From: Spirosoma spitsbergense DSM 19989
GTDB lineage: Bacteria; Bacteroidota; Bacteroidia; Cytophagales; Spirosomataceae
DNA: 64,000 nt
Direction of reading: 5' to 3'
Assembly (NCBI RefSeq): GCF_000374085.1
Contig: NZ_KB893592.1
Coordinates: 86,709 to 150,708, forward strand
Shown: in pieces, positions 1-8,106 of the stretch
Numbering within the stretch: the stretch's first letter is position 1
Layout: each line of letters begins with the position of its first letter
The notes under the pieces: model-generated
Told to the model about the DNA's origin: nothing
The model's database searches: none
What the model saw: the letters and a program-made list of their open reading frames with translations, nothing else
Program-made: the position numbers and the translations under genes

Positions 1-2115
1 CGCAACGGCCCCATTCACCAGCCAGACGTATACCTTTGCCGTTACTTTTATATCGAGGGTTATCCCCTTCTTATTACAGATAGCCGTATCGGCCCCCAGT
101 TTAATATCAGCTGGTAAAGGCAGGATAGTGAGTGTATCCTTAATCAATGTGTCTTTGCAAATACCCCCCGTACTGGTTTTGGTGATGATCCGAAGGCTAA
201 CGGGGTACTGACCGGGGGATACATACGAGTGCGTAACAGGTTTCGTGGCGGTTGTCGAGTAAGGGCGGCTGCCATCGCCAAAATCCAGCGTGTACGCTTC
301 TTTCAACTTCGGGCAGTTCGGGCCGATCTGAAACACGGTCGGCGCGTTTACGCAGGTATCACTGTACGTTAGTCCGGGACCGCTGGACGGGTCGTTGAAG
401 TTCGCCACCAGGTTGGGAAGACCTAGCTGACTGGTTTGTCCACCCAGCGACTGACCGGCCGGATTGTAGATTAAACTGTCGAGCAGTCCACCATTGGGAT
501 TTTCGATGGTACCGAGTGATTTACTTCCCTTGATGGCTACGTACAGTTTCCCATCCGGCCCGATCTGAACGGAACCATATTGCCGCGTTGTACTACTGTC
601 GACTACCGTTTTCGACTTTGTCAGCAGCGAGTCTTTTTGCGTCAGGTCGTATTTAAGAATGTACGATGATCCCTTCAGGCTTCCATCACTGTTCGTATCC
701 GCCAGCATGGTTACGTATAAACTCTTGCCATCAGGTGAGAACTCCACACCGTAGGCTTTAGGCGGGGCAGGACCAAGATCGAGCGTTCGATCAAATTTGA
801 GCACACCCGTAGAGTCATTGAATGTATATAAATCAACCGAGTTTTTGGGTGGACCCGGAATAACAACCGCCATCGGGCGGGTAGCCTGATTGGCACTGGA
901 TGTGTCGGCAGGGCCAATTTTGATATACCCTTCGGCATTGGCCAGCGAATCAATTACCTGACCACCCGTGTACGTTACAGGATCGGTATTATCACTGCGG
1001 GTTAAATGGCGAACCTCAAACTGGTTCGTTCCATACTTGCGGGTAATGACCCAATAGGTCGAATCCCGTTTGTTTTCTACCGATGCCGACTGTTCCGTTC
1101 CCTGGTTCGCTAACAGCGTATTTTTCTCAACAATGGCCCCTTTGCCACCATTCTGCCGCATGTCCACCACACTGTAGGTCAGTGTTTTCTTCCCCCGAAT
1201 CTCGGAGGTTGTGTACACATAATACAGGTACTCGCAACCCCGGCAGGTTGGCTTTGGTACAATCAGTGCGGATTGGGTAGAGTTTTTACTCCCGGCCAGC
1301 GGCAGTTGTACCGTATTGGTGTCACCCGGCACCTGCGATTTCAGCGGTTTTCCATCCTTATCATAAATAATAATCCCATCGGTATAAAACAGGAGTATTC
1401 CTTTGGTATTGGCAATGGAAGAAGACCCTTCAATAGTGCTCAGCTTACCGTCTGTAATGGGTTTAGGCGCCCCACCACCGCTAAAATCGAGGCCGGCATT
1501 TTGCCCAAAATACCACTTCACGCCCTGCGATTCTTTTTTTTCCCCACAAACATCAACGTTAATTCGATCCTGGTAAGAACACCCGTTGGGGCTTATGGCC
1601 TCGACCGAATAGCAGCCAGAACTATCAACCCGTATACTCTGTGTGGTGTCTCCTTTTGGGTACCAGATGAATCGAAGTCCTGATTGAGCGGGGCTTCCTG
1701 CATAGGGGTCTAATGTTATTGTTTCTCCTTTACATATGGTAGTATCCGTGCGCCAGTTGGAAAACGATTGTGGACGATTATAGACTGTAATCGGTTTACT
1801 AACTGTTTGCGTTACTCCATTAACCGTTCTTGTCAACTGAATCGTGTAAGACCCCGCCCGCTGGTAAACGTGCCGGGCTACTGAATCCCTCTGCTTCGTA
1901 ACGGTTGTTCCATCGCCAAAATCCCAGATTCGGCTGGTTACACCGGTTAGTACGCTATCTGTAAATACAACAGAGTCCGACTTACATTCTACATCAGGAA
2001 CGCACGTTTTACCACTAATCTTAAATCCCTGCGCCCAGGACACAGTCTGTCCTGCCAGCAGAAACAGCACGGCCCAAAGTCCAGCGATACGAATAACATG
2101 ACTAAACCTTACCAT
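1..2115 (-). CDS. PKD-domain surface protein, SprB/gliding-adhesin-like, C-terminus off window
   Basis: The reading frame is open from an ATG at 2115 to the left edge, giving 705 codons without a stop, so the C-terminus is missing. The first 29 or so residues form a signal peptide ending in WAQG. A PKD domain follows (about residues 35-115, with WDFGDGT), then a region starting at YFGQNAGLDF with repeated propeller-like strands (about 215-585). A second PKD domain has LDFGDGS near 600-680. The visible end, with LGADTAIC, resembles the repeats that precede the gliding-motility-type C-terminal domain of Bacteroidota. Such proteins are cell-surface cargo of the type IX secretion system. The neighbour on the other strand is a PorP/SprF homologue, the usual partner of this cargo. 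I infer a T9SS-exported adhesin; the sorting domain itself is not in view. Confidence 0.8.
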   Translation of the reverse strand, partial: MVRFSHVIRIAGLWAVLFLLAGQTVSWAQGFKISGKTCVPDVECKSDSVVFTDSVLTGVTSRIWDFGDGTTVTKQRDSVARHVYQRAGSYTIQLTRTVNGVTQTVSKPITVYNRPQSFSNWRTDTTICKGETITLDPYAGSPAQSGLRFIWYPKGDTTQSIRVDSSGCYSVEAISPNGCSYQDRINVDVCGEKKESQGVKWYFGQNAGLDFSGGGAPKPITDGKLSTIEGSSSIANTKGILLFYTDGIIIYDKDGKPLKSQVPGDTNTVQLPLAGSKNSTQSALIVPKPTCRGCEYLYYVYTTSEIRGKKTLTYSVVDMRQNGGKGAIVEKNTLLANQGTEQSASVENKRDSTYWVITRKYGTNQFEVRHLTRSDNTDPVTYTGGQVIDSLANAEGYIKIGPADTSSANQATRPMAVVIPGPPKNSVDLYTFNDSTGVLKFDRTLDLGPAPPKAYGVEFSPDGKSLYVTMLADTNSDGSLKGSSYILKYDLTQKDSLLTKSKTVVDSSTTRQYGSVQIGPDGKLYVAIKGSKSLGTIENPNGGLLDSLIYNPAGQSLGGQTSQLGLPNLVANFNDPSSGPGLTYSDTCVNAPTVFQIGPNCPKLKEAYTLDFGDGSRPYSTTATKPVTHSYVSPGQYPVSLRIITKTSTGGICKDTLIKDTLTILPLPADIKLGADTAICNKKGITLDIKVTAKVYVWLVNGAVA

Positions 2116-2348
2116 GAACAAATAACAAATGAAGCCCACCGCTCAAATTCATTCCCGTAACATAACAACAACAAGGGCATTACGTTAGTATAAACGACAG
2201 TAATCCGTTAAAATTTTATCGACTCACTGCCATAAAAAGCCGTAAAATTCGCCTAATTTTATTGATTGCTCTATTCTTTAATACTTCGTTTCGGTTGACA
2301 ACGTTGCAACAATAAAGTTGGCCCAGTCTTTGCCCTGATCTTGCCGTT
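2116..2348. promoter_or_regulatory. divergent intergenic region between PKD protein and porP/sprF-like gene
   Basis: This A+T-rich gap of 233 bases separates two divergent starts, so it must carry promoters for both. I see no perfect TAnnTTTG box. The nearest match is TAAAGTTG just upstream of the plus-strand gene. No coding sequence or repeat is visible. Confidence 0.4.
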
Positions 2349-3380
2349 ATGCTTAAAAAATACATACTGACGATTTTGACGCTGGCCCTGAGCCGGATGG
2401 CCTTTGCTCAGGATCCTCAGTTCACCCAGTTTTACGCGGCTCCCCTTTACCTGAATCCGGCGTTTGCCGGATCAGCCTTAGCCCCCCGTATCACGGCGAA
2501 TTACCGGAACCAGTGGCCTGCCATTACCAACTACGTAACAACGATGGTGGCGGTCGATCATTTCATTGATAAATATAGCAGTGGCATTGGTTTAACGATT
2601 CAAAGCGATAACCAGGGTCAGGGCCGGATTCAGTCGACAGATATCGGGCTGCAATATGCATACCAGTTTCAGGTGAGTGAGTCCTCCTTCGTCCGATTGG
2701 GTTTACAGGGATCGTACGTAAACCGAAGTATCAATTATTTTGGTCTTACCACTGGCGATCAGTTTACCGACCGGGGGTTCATTACGGGCAGTGTTTCCGG
2801 GGACCCGGCGTTGCAGGGTGGTTTACCCTCACAAAAGTACCTTGATTTCTCAACGGGGGGACTTTTCTATTCGGACTGGTTCTGGGTGGGTACAGCCGTG
2901 CATCATATCAACCGGCCCGACCAGGGATTTTTCATCGGCGGGCGTGACCGGCTTCCGGCGAAGGTAAGTGTTCAGGCCGGCCTGCGCATTCCATTGGGAG
3001 GCTTCACTGGGTTGGCCGATGAAGAAGATAAGGAAATCAGTATCTCACCTGTCATCATGTACAAACACCAGGGCAAGTACGACCAACTGGATTTGGGCGC
3101 TTACCTGACCTACTCTCCGCTAACAATTGGTGCCTATTATCGGGGCATCCCGTTTAAGAAGTACGATCAGACACTAAACAACCATGATGCGCTGGCTGCG
3201 CTGATTGGCTGGCGTATGGAGAAGTTTTCCATTGGGTATAGTTATGACCTGACCATATCGACCCTCGGCAATAGCGGTGGCTCACACGAGTTATCGCTGT
3301 CTTACATCTTTGACAAGCCCGAAGGCCGCCGGCCCGGTGTGAAACGGCGGGATAAAAAGTTACCCTGCCCCAAGTTTTAA
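2349..3380 (+). CDS. PorP/SprF family type IX secretion system membrane protein
   Basis: The 343-residue protein begins with a signal peptide (cleavage near FAQD). The hallmark family opening follows: DPQFTQFYAAPLYLNPAFAGS, then NYRNQWP. The rest alternates short hydrophobic strands with glycine- and aromatic-rich turns, as expected for an outer-membrane beta-barrel. The family is named for Porphyromonas PorP and Flavobacterium SprF; SprF is needed to export the adhesin SprB. The divergent PKD-domain gene upstream is the natural candidate cargo. The length is normal for the family. The basic tail (RRPGVKRRDKK) is unremarkable. It is probably one of several paralogues rather than the core PorP, because no porK-N genes are near. 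Confidence 0.88.
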   Translation: MLKKYILTILTLALSRMAFAQDPQFTQFYAAPLYLNPAFAGSALAPRITANYRNQWPAITNYVTTMVAVDHFIDKYSSGIGLTIQSDNQGQGRIQSTDIGLQYAYQFQVSESSFVRLGLQGSYVNRSINYFGLTTGDQFTDRGFITGSVSGDPALQGGLPSQKYLDFSTGGLFYSDWFWVGTAVHHINRPDQGFFIGGRDRLPAKVSVQAGLRIPLGGFTGLADEEDKEISISPVIMYKHQGKYDQLDLGAYLTYSPLTIGAYYRGIPFKKYDQTLNNHDALAALIGWRMEKFSIGYSYDLTISTLGNSGGSHELSLSYIFDKPEGRRPGVKRRDKKLPCPKF

Positions 3381-3439
3381 GGGATTCAGCTAGAGGCTCC
3401 ACAGGCTAGTGGCAGCGCGTAACCGGTCATAAAACCTGA

Positions 3440-3517
3440 CTCACAGAAACCCGGTATAGGGGCCACAAAGCTACTTTTTTCAGTTGCTTCATAGCCTCTC
3501 TGCCGGGTTTCTGTGAG
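3440..3517. terminator. large hairpin between convergent genes
   Basis: A perfect 15-base inverted repeat (3440-3454 with 3503-3517) encloses a second, imperfect one. It lies between the ends of the plus-strand porP/sprF-like gene and the minus-strand membrane-protein gene, so it could terminate both. There is a run of T inside the loop but none flanking the outer stem, so the terminator role is inferred. Confidence 0.5.
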
Positions 3518-3520
3518 TAA

Positions 3521-4045
3521 TTACCACAAAACGGTTTTAGTGACACAATTTTGTCTGGTCGCTCGGTCAATTCCCCGAAACTGGATTAACAAACCAGTTT
3601 GGCCCGTTTTACGGCAATAAATGACGTTATGAGGGGCGACAAATGCCCCAAGAACGCCAGACAAGCCCAGCGCCACCCATTTCGACAGGTAAACATTGCT
3701 GAGTAGAGGATGCAGCCCGGTCATCAGCAACGTAAACAGTCCGGCAAAGGCAACAGCCAATATAACTGACGTAAGCACAGCAGTTCCTACCCAATTGGTA
3801 GTGGGGGCAAGGACAGGTTGCAGCTTTTGCTCCATTCGCTGTTTGGTCATCGTCACGAACGTAGCCAGGGTGGTGGCAAAGACCGAAATTAACACCGTTG
3901 GCACCAACAGGTCGACCAGCGTTGGGCTTTCCCCCTTAAAATTGAAGAACACATCATTACGAAAAATAATGGCCGGTGCTACGATGTTGATAATCAGGTT
4001 CAACAGTGTAGCGGTGAGGGCGTTTCGCTGGGAAAACTGTTTCAT
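3521..4045 (-). CDS. small integral membrane protein of unknown function
   Basis: The 174 residues contain about four hydrophobic stretches: residues 10-30, 45-65, 88-110 and 120-140. They are separated by a charged cytoplasmic-type loop (TKQRMEQK). I recognise no family. It is the last gene of the minus-strand aromatic-degradation series and starts 27 bases after the FAD monooxygenase, so it is probably cotranscribed with it. The C-terminal 30 residues are polar and basic. A role in uptake or efflux of an aromatic compound would fit the position but is only a guess. Confidence 0.55.
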   Translation of the reverse strand: MKQFSQRNALTATLLNLIINIVAPAIIFRNDVFFNFKGESPTLVDLLVPTVLISVFATTLATFVTMTKQRMEQKLQPVLAPTTNWVGTAVLTSVILAVAFAGLFTLLMTGLHPLLSNVYLSKWVALGLSGVLGAFVAPHNVIYCRKTGQTGLLIQFRGIDRATRQNCVTKTVLW

Positions 4046-4072
4046 GGCGTTCGGCGAGTGGTCAGATAGTGG

Positions 4073-5215
4073 TTAAATCGGCGCGCCCATAGCACCCAGC
4101 GTTTTACCCATCAGGGCACCCATGCTGGCTCCTTCGGGTAGCTTCCCCTGCCAGTCCAGTTGCTCCCATTCGCCCAGCGTGTTGGAGGCATCCACGACCA
4201 TTTTGCAACGATCATACCGGCGGGTCATAAAGTTCTCCAGTACGGTGGGCAAAGGGTTATCGGTTCCAAGCAGTTCGCCTAATACCACAGCATCTTCGAT
4301 AGCCAGTCCTGCCCCCTGCCCCAACTGCGGGATAGTCGCATGAACGGCATCGCCAATGAGTAACACGCGGTTTTTGTACCAGGGCGCAGGAAGCAGCAGC
4401 GTTTCGAGTGGCCGATAAATAACGCCTTTGGGGTCTGTAATCTGGTCGATAACGGCCCGAACCATAGGGGCTTCGTATTCCTTGAGCAAGGCTTTCATGC
4501 GCGGAACCAGTTCCGATTCCGGAATTTTCGGGTCATCTCCTTCGGCCGATACAACGAACATATACATGGAGTCAGCCGTCATCGGTATCAGACCAACTTT
4601 CGTTTTCTTACCGAAGTAAATGTATCCCGTATCGAGGTCGGCGGGGCGGGAAAACGCGTAACGCCACACCGATTGACCCGTATACGTCGGTTTATGTTCG
4701 CCCACGACCAAACTGCGAACGCTGGAGTAAACCCCATCCGAACCCACCACCAGATCATACTGGCCCGTACTGCCATCGCTGAAGGTTACGGTTACGGAAT
4801 CAGGGCTATTTTCAAGATCCTTCACGGTTAGGCCCATGCGTGGATGTACCCCGCTGGCCACGACTCCCTCATGCAAAACCTCGTGCAGTATCCGACGGGA
4901 GATGCCGTTGTGCACCGGTAGCCTGCCCATGGGTGGTGTTCCTGCCTGCCCAAACTGAAAACCGCTCGACGAGCACATTTTTACCGGGCCGTAGGGAGAA
5001 CCGTGCTCCATACACTGGTCGGCCAGACCCAGCGCGTCCAGTGCCCGTAAGGCGTTGGATGGCTGGATGATCCCAACTCCGTAGACATTAAATTTGGGTT
5101 GCAATTCGGCTAAATCGACCTCAATACCCGCTTTGCGCAGGGCTATACTGGTTGACAGACCACCGATACCGCCCCCAACGACAAGGGCTTTTTTTATTGA
5201 AGACATAGTGGGCAA
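4073..5215 (-). CDS. FAD-dependent aromatic monooxygenase (PHBH/UbiH fold)
   Basis: The protein has 380 residues, or 377 if translation starts at the second Met (MSSIKK). The N-terminal dinucleotide-binding motif is VVGGGIGGL. The DG motif (VVGSDGVYSSVR) sits near residue 160, and the GD motif (LIGDAVHATIPQLGQGAG) near 290. These three define the class A flavoprotein aromatic hydroxylases such as salicylate and 6-hydroxynicotinate hydroxylases, which add one oxygen to a phenol ring using NAD(P)H. Length is normal. In this cluster it would make the ortho-diol that the extradiol dioxygenase then opens. The substrate cannot be read from the sequence. It is separated from the upstream cyclase gene by a palindromic repeat. 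Confidence 0.85.
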   Translation of the reverse strand: MPTMSSIKKALVVGGGIGGLSTSIALRKAGIEVDLAELQPKFNVYGVGIIQPSNALRALDALGLADQCMEHGSPYGPVKMCSSSGFQFGQAGTPPMGRLPVHNGISRRILHEVLHEGVVASGVHPRMGLTVKDLENSPDSVTVTFSDGSTGQYDLVVGSDGVYSSVRSLVVGEHKPTYTGQSVWRYAFSRPADLDTGYIYFGKKTKVGLIPMTADSMYMFVVSAEGDDPKIPESELVPRMKALLKEYEAPMVRAVIDQITDPKGVIYRPLETLLLPAPWYKNRVLLIGDAVHATIPQLGQGAGLAIEDAVVLGELLGTDNPLPTVLENFMTRRYDRCKMVVDASNTLGEWEQLDWQGKLPEGASMGALMGKTLGAMGAPI

Positions 5216-5221
5216 GGGATT

Positions 5222-5336
5222 GAGTGGTCATTTATTATCATTTCGCTCCGCTGTCATTTCCTGTTAGTAACTCATTCCCTTTTGGACGAATGACTATCCG
5301 ATGGCAGCGAAGCGAAATGACAATAAATGACCACGT
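5222..5336. repeat. palindromic intergenic repeat, copy A
   Basis: Two arms of about 33 bases (5225-5257 and 5300-5333) are inverted repeats with only a few mismatches, and the inner sequence also pairs partly. The outer 23 bases differ at one position. The building block is a variant of GTCATTTGCTTCGCGTCATT, which also occurs at 10564-10693 and 63678-63744. It fills the gap between two genes of one apparent operon, like REP/BIME elements of other bacteria. Confidence 0.7.
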
Positions 5337-5342
5337 ATTGAG

Positions 5343-6104
5343 CTATTCGTTAACTATGGCTACGGCCCGGCACCAGCCCGCGCTACCGCCCTTTATCTTG
5401 ACTGGAAAGCAACTAACGGTGAAGCCAAAAGGCGGCAACTGGTCGAGGTTAGCCAGTTTCTCAATCTGGCAGTACTCTTTTTCCCGACCAACGTAGTGGG
5501 CGGCCCAGATGACACCTGGACGCGGGTTTTTGAAATAGTCTTCGGCCTGTAGGTGTAGCGGGATATCCCAGCCCCAACCATCGGTCCCCATCACCTTGAT
5601 GCCCTGATCAATCAACCAATGCGTAGCTTCGGCTGAGGCTCCGACGTGGATTTTTACGAAATCATCATCGTGCAACCGTTTGTCGGCATCGCAGCGGATC
5701 AGTACGATGTCGAAGGGTTTAAGGGGGTAGTTGATAGCGGCCAGTTTTCCTTTTAGGTCTTCGGAGGAGAAGCAATAGCCATCGGGTTTATCGGTGAAGT
5801 CGAGGACAACACCATCGTGAAAAAACCAGTCGAGGGGCATTTCTTCGATGGTGCGGGATGGTTTGCCTTCGCTGGTGGGGAAGTAGTGCCAAGGCGCATC
5901 AATGTGGGTACCAGCGTGCCCCGTCAGGTACAGAAACTCTCCTGCAGGGCCGTTACCTTCCAGAAATACATCCTCCGACGCCCCGCCAAATAGTTTGGAG
6001 CCCATCTTTTTGGCGCCTTCCTTATGGTCTTCGTAGTCGATTCGGGTAGGAAGCGGCTCTTTTATATCCGCTGAAATCGTTACGGATAAATCGATGATTT
6101 TCAT
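5343..6104 (-). CDS. cyclase family metal-dependent hydrolase (kynurenine formamidase-like)
   Basis: This 253-residue protein carries the metal-binding signature of the cyclase family (Pfam Cyclase): HAGTHIDAPWHY, with H63, H67, D69 and H73 as ligands. Members include kynurenine formamidase, isatin hydrolase and several cyclic amide or lactone hydrolases. It begins 9 bases after the ABM gene and so is in the same transcript. In an aromatic pathway it would hydrolyse or dehydrate a ring-fission product or lactone; the exact step is inferred from context. Length is normal and all signature residues are present. Confidence 0.82.
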   Translation of the reverse strand: MKIIDLSVTISADIKEPLPTRIDYEDHKEGAKKMGSKLFGGASEDVFLEGNGPAGEFLYLTGHAGTHIDAPWHYFPTSEGKPSRTIEEMPLDWFFHDGVVLDFTDKPDGYCFSSEDLKGKLAAINYPLKPFDIVLIRCDADKRLHDDDFVKIHVGASAEATHWLIDQGIKVMGTDGWGWDIPLHLQAEDYFKNPRPGVIWAAHYVGREKEYCQIEKLANLDQLPPFGFTVSCFPVKIKGGSAGWCRAVAIVNE

Positions 6105-6113
6105 GGTTCAGGT

Positions 6114-6404
6114 TTAGGTAAGTGGCTCGAAATGGTCCACAGCGGGTGGACTGGCGAAAAAAGGCCCGATGATAGCCCGCCACTGCGTGAAAAGCTCCGA
6201 CTGACGGAAGCCAACGGTATGGTCGTCCAGCGTTTGCCAGTGAATCAGCAGCAGGTAGGTTTCCGGCGATTCAATCCCCCGCTGGAGTTGTAGGTCAATA
6301 AAGCCCGTGGCCTGACTAATAATGGCCTGCGCCTTGGGAAATTCGGCTTCAAACTCCGCCTGTCGGCCTGCCTGAATGGTAAGGAGTGCGTGTTCAGTTA
6401 TCAT
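6114..6404 (-). CDS. antibiotic biosynthesis monooxygenase (ABM) domain protein
   Basis: The 96 residues form a single ferredoxin-like ABM domain. Signs are the opening strand ITEHALLTIQAG, the helix with EFEAEFPKAQ, and the later YLLLIHWQTLDDH and FRQSELFTQW. These small dimeric proteins act as quinol-forming monooxygenases or as accessory proteins in aromatic pathways. The start codon overlaps the stop of the FAH-family gene (ATGA), which points to translational coupling. It may act on a quinone or hydroxylated intermediate here, but whether it is catalytic is unknown. Confidence 0.8.
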   Translation of the reverse strand: MITEHALLTIQAGRQAEFEAEFPKAQAIISQATGFIDLQLQRGIESPETYLLLIHWQTLDDHTVGFRQSELFTQWRAIIGPFFASPPAVDHFEPLT

Positions 6405-7321
6405 ATAATTTGATTTTTCAGGATACCCAGCCCATCAATTTCCAGTTCAATCACGTCGCCGGGTTCAAGCGGACGATGGGCGTCAAAATTTGTTTCGATC
6501 AGGCTACCCCAGCCCACAGTACCAGAACCAATAATGTCGCCGGGATACAGCATGACGTTGTTTTCGGAGGCCCGTTCCATCATCTGGCCAAAGGTGTAGT
6601 GAATGGTATTAAAGTTGCCGTTGCAAATGGGTTGCCCATTGATACGGGAGGTCATCTGTACATTGAACCGTCCGGTTTCGTCGCGCGTGGGTTCCAGCTC
6701 ATCTTTGGTAACGATGTACGGCCCAATGACGTTAGCGAAATCTTTTCCCTTGGCGGGCCCCAGATTACACTTCATCTCTTTGCCCTGAATAGCCCGTGCG
6801 GTGAAATCGTTAAAGATCGTGTAGCCGAAGATATACGCATCGGCCTGATCGGCCGGGATATTCTTGCCCGCTTTGCCAATAATACAACCCATCTCCAGTT
6901 CGTAATCCATGCGGGTTTCGCGGACGGGCCGGGGAATGTCCTGGCCGGGGCCGTAAATAGCCTGATGGTTGGTGAAGTAGAAAATGGGCATTTCGTACCA
7001 CTCAGGAGCTACCTGATGTCCAAACTTAGACGAGGCATTTTTGAGGTGCTGTTCAAAGCTGATATAATCCCGAAAACTGCGCGGATTGGGCAGCGGAGCC
7101 AGTAACACCACGTTGGCCATAAGGTGGGTTGCAGCCATGGCCTGCCAGTTATTTTCCTGAATCAAAGCCATATACCGCTCATGGTCATCAATAAACGACA
7201 GCATGTCGGCCGGTAATGCGCCATCGCTGATGCGGTGCATATCGACAACACCCGTCGCATCGTCAGTGAGCCAGCCCGTGCGGGGTTTGCTGGTCGAATC
7301 GGTGAAGGTTACGAGTTTCAT
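6401..7321 (-). CDS. fumarylacetoacetate hydrolase family protein
   Basis: The 306-residue protein has the FAH C-terminal fold. The metal site is E141-x-E143 (in DYELEMG) and D172 (in NDFTAR), followed by the conserved KGKDF and the GDIIGSGTVGWG loop. Family members cleave C-C bonds of beta-diketones or hydrate and decarboxylate 2-hydroxy-dienoates in meta-cleavage pathways. The N-terminal about 70 residues match the small domain seen in pathway enzymes. It overlaps the ABM gene by four bases and follows the SDR gene closely. I infer a late step after ring opening in the cluster. Confidence 0.87.
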   Translation of the reverse strand: MKLVTFTDSTSKPRTGWLTDDATGVVDMHRISDGALPADMLSFIDDHERYMALIQENNWQAMAATHLMANVVLLAPLPNPRSFRDYISFEQHLKNASSKFGHQVAPEWYEMPIFYFTNHQAIYGPGQDIPRPVRETRMDYELEMGCIIGKAGKNIPADQADAYIFGYTIFNDFTARAIQGKEMKCNLGPAKGKDFANVIGPYIVTKDELEPTRDETGRFNVQMTSRINGQPICNGNFNTIHYTFGQMMERASENNVMLYPGDIIGSGTVGWGSLIETNFDAHRPLEPGDVIELEIDGLGILKNQII

Positions 7322-7344
7322 CTGAAAGACTAAAAGGGTTCGTG

Positions 7345-8106
7345 TTATAACAGGGTTCGTCCCCCATCAACCGGAATAATGCTGCCGGTGGTAAAAGTCA
7401 TCGTAGTAGCTAGCGCCAGCACCGCGTTGGCCACGTCAGTAGCCGTAGCCAGGCGACCCATTGGCGTCAAATCTGCGTTGCTTTGCAAAAAGGCGGGGTC
7501 AAATCGACTGGTGTATTCTCCTAAAACCAAGCCCGGTGCCACGGACACCACCCGAATTTTCGGGGCCAGTGAGCGGGCTAATGAACGGGTCATACTATCG
7601 ATGGCTGCTTTTGAGGCACAGTAAGCGACATTACTGCCCAGCCCCGTTTGCCCGGCAATGGACGAAATATTCACGACCAGTCCTCCTTCATCGGCCATCA
7701 ACAGTGGCTTACAAGCCCGAATCATAGCGAATGTACCCCGAACGTTGGTCTGCAAAATTTGGTCTATCCACTCATCCGTCAACCCGTCGAGGTCATCGTG
7801 TGGTACCGGCGTGGTGATGCCTGCATTGTTCACCAGTATATCGAGCCGCCCGTACGTTTCAGCAACGAAATCGGCCAGTTTCGCCAGTGATGCGCTTTCC
7901 GTTACGGATGCCTGTCTCACGACATGTCCATTGCCGGGCAGGGTAGCCAGCAGCGCGTCGGCTTTGGCGGGGTCACTGTTGTAGGTAATAACAACCGTTG
8001 CCCCGGCCTGCGCCAGTTGCCGGGTGATGGCAGAACCGATGCCACCCGCACCGCCCGTAACGATGGCAATCCGGCCCGCCAGTAGATTTATTTGCTTACT
8101 GTTCAT
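7345..8106 (-). CDS. short-chain dehydrogenase/reductase
   Basis: This is a classical SDR of 253 residues. It has the NAD(P) motif TGGAGGIG near residue 17, the NNAG motif near 93, and the catalytic set S148/S149, Y162 and K166. It ends in PVDGG as many SDRs do. The start codon lies inside the 3' end of the HisD-like gene, an 11-base overlap, so the two are coupled. In the cluster it probably oxidises an alcohol or reduces a ketone of a ring-derived intermediate; the substrate is not predictable. Confidence 0.88.
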   Translation of the reverse strand: MNSKQINLLAGRIAIVTGGAGGIGSAITRQLAQAGATVVITYNSDPAKADALLATLPGNGHVVRQASVTESASLAKLADFVAETYGRLDILVNNAGITTPVPHDDLDGLTDEWIDQILQTNVRGTFAMIRACKPLLMADEGGLVVNISSIAGQTGLGSNVAYCASKAAIDSMTRSLARSLAPKIRVVSVAPGLVLGEYTSRFDPAFLQSNADLTPMGRLATATDVANAVLALATTMTFTTGSIIPVDGGRTLL

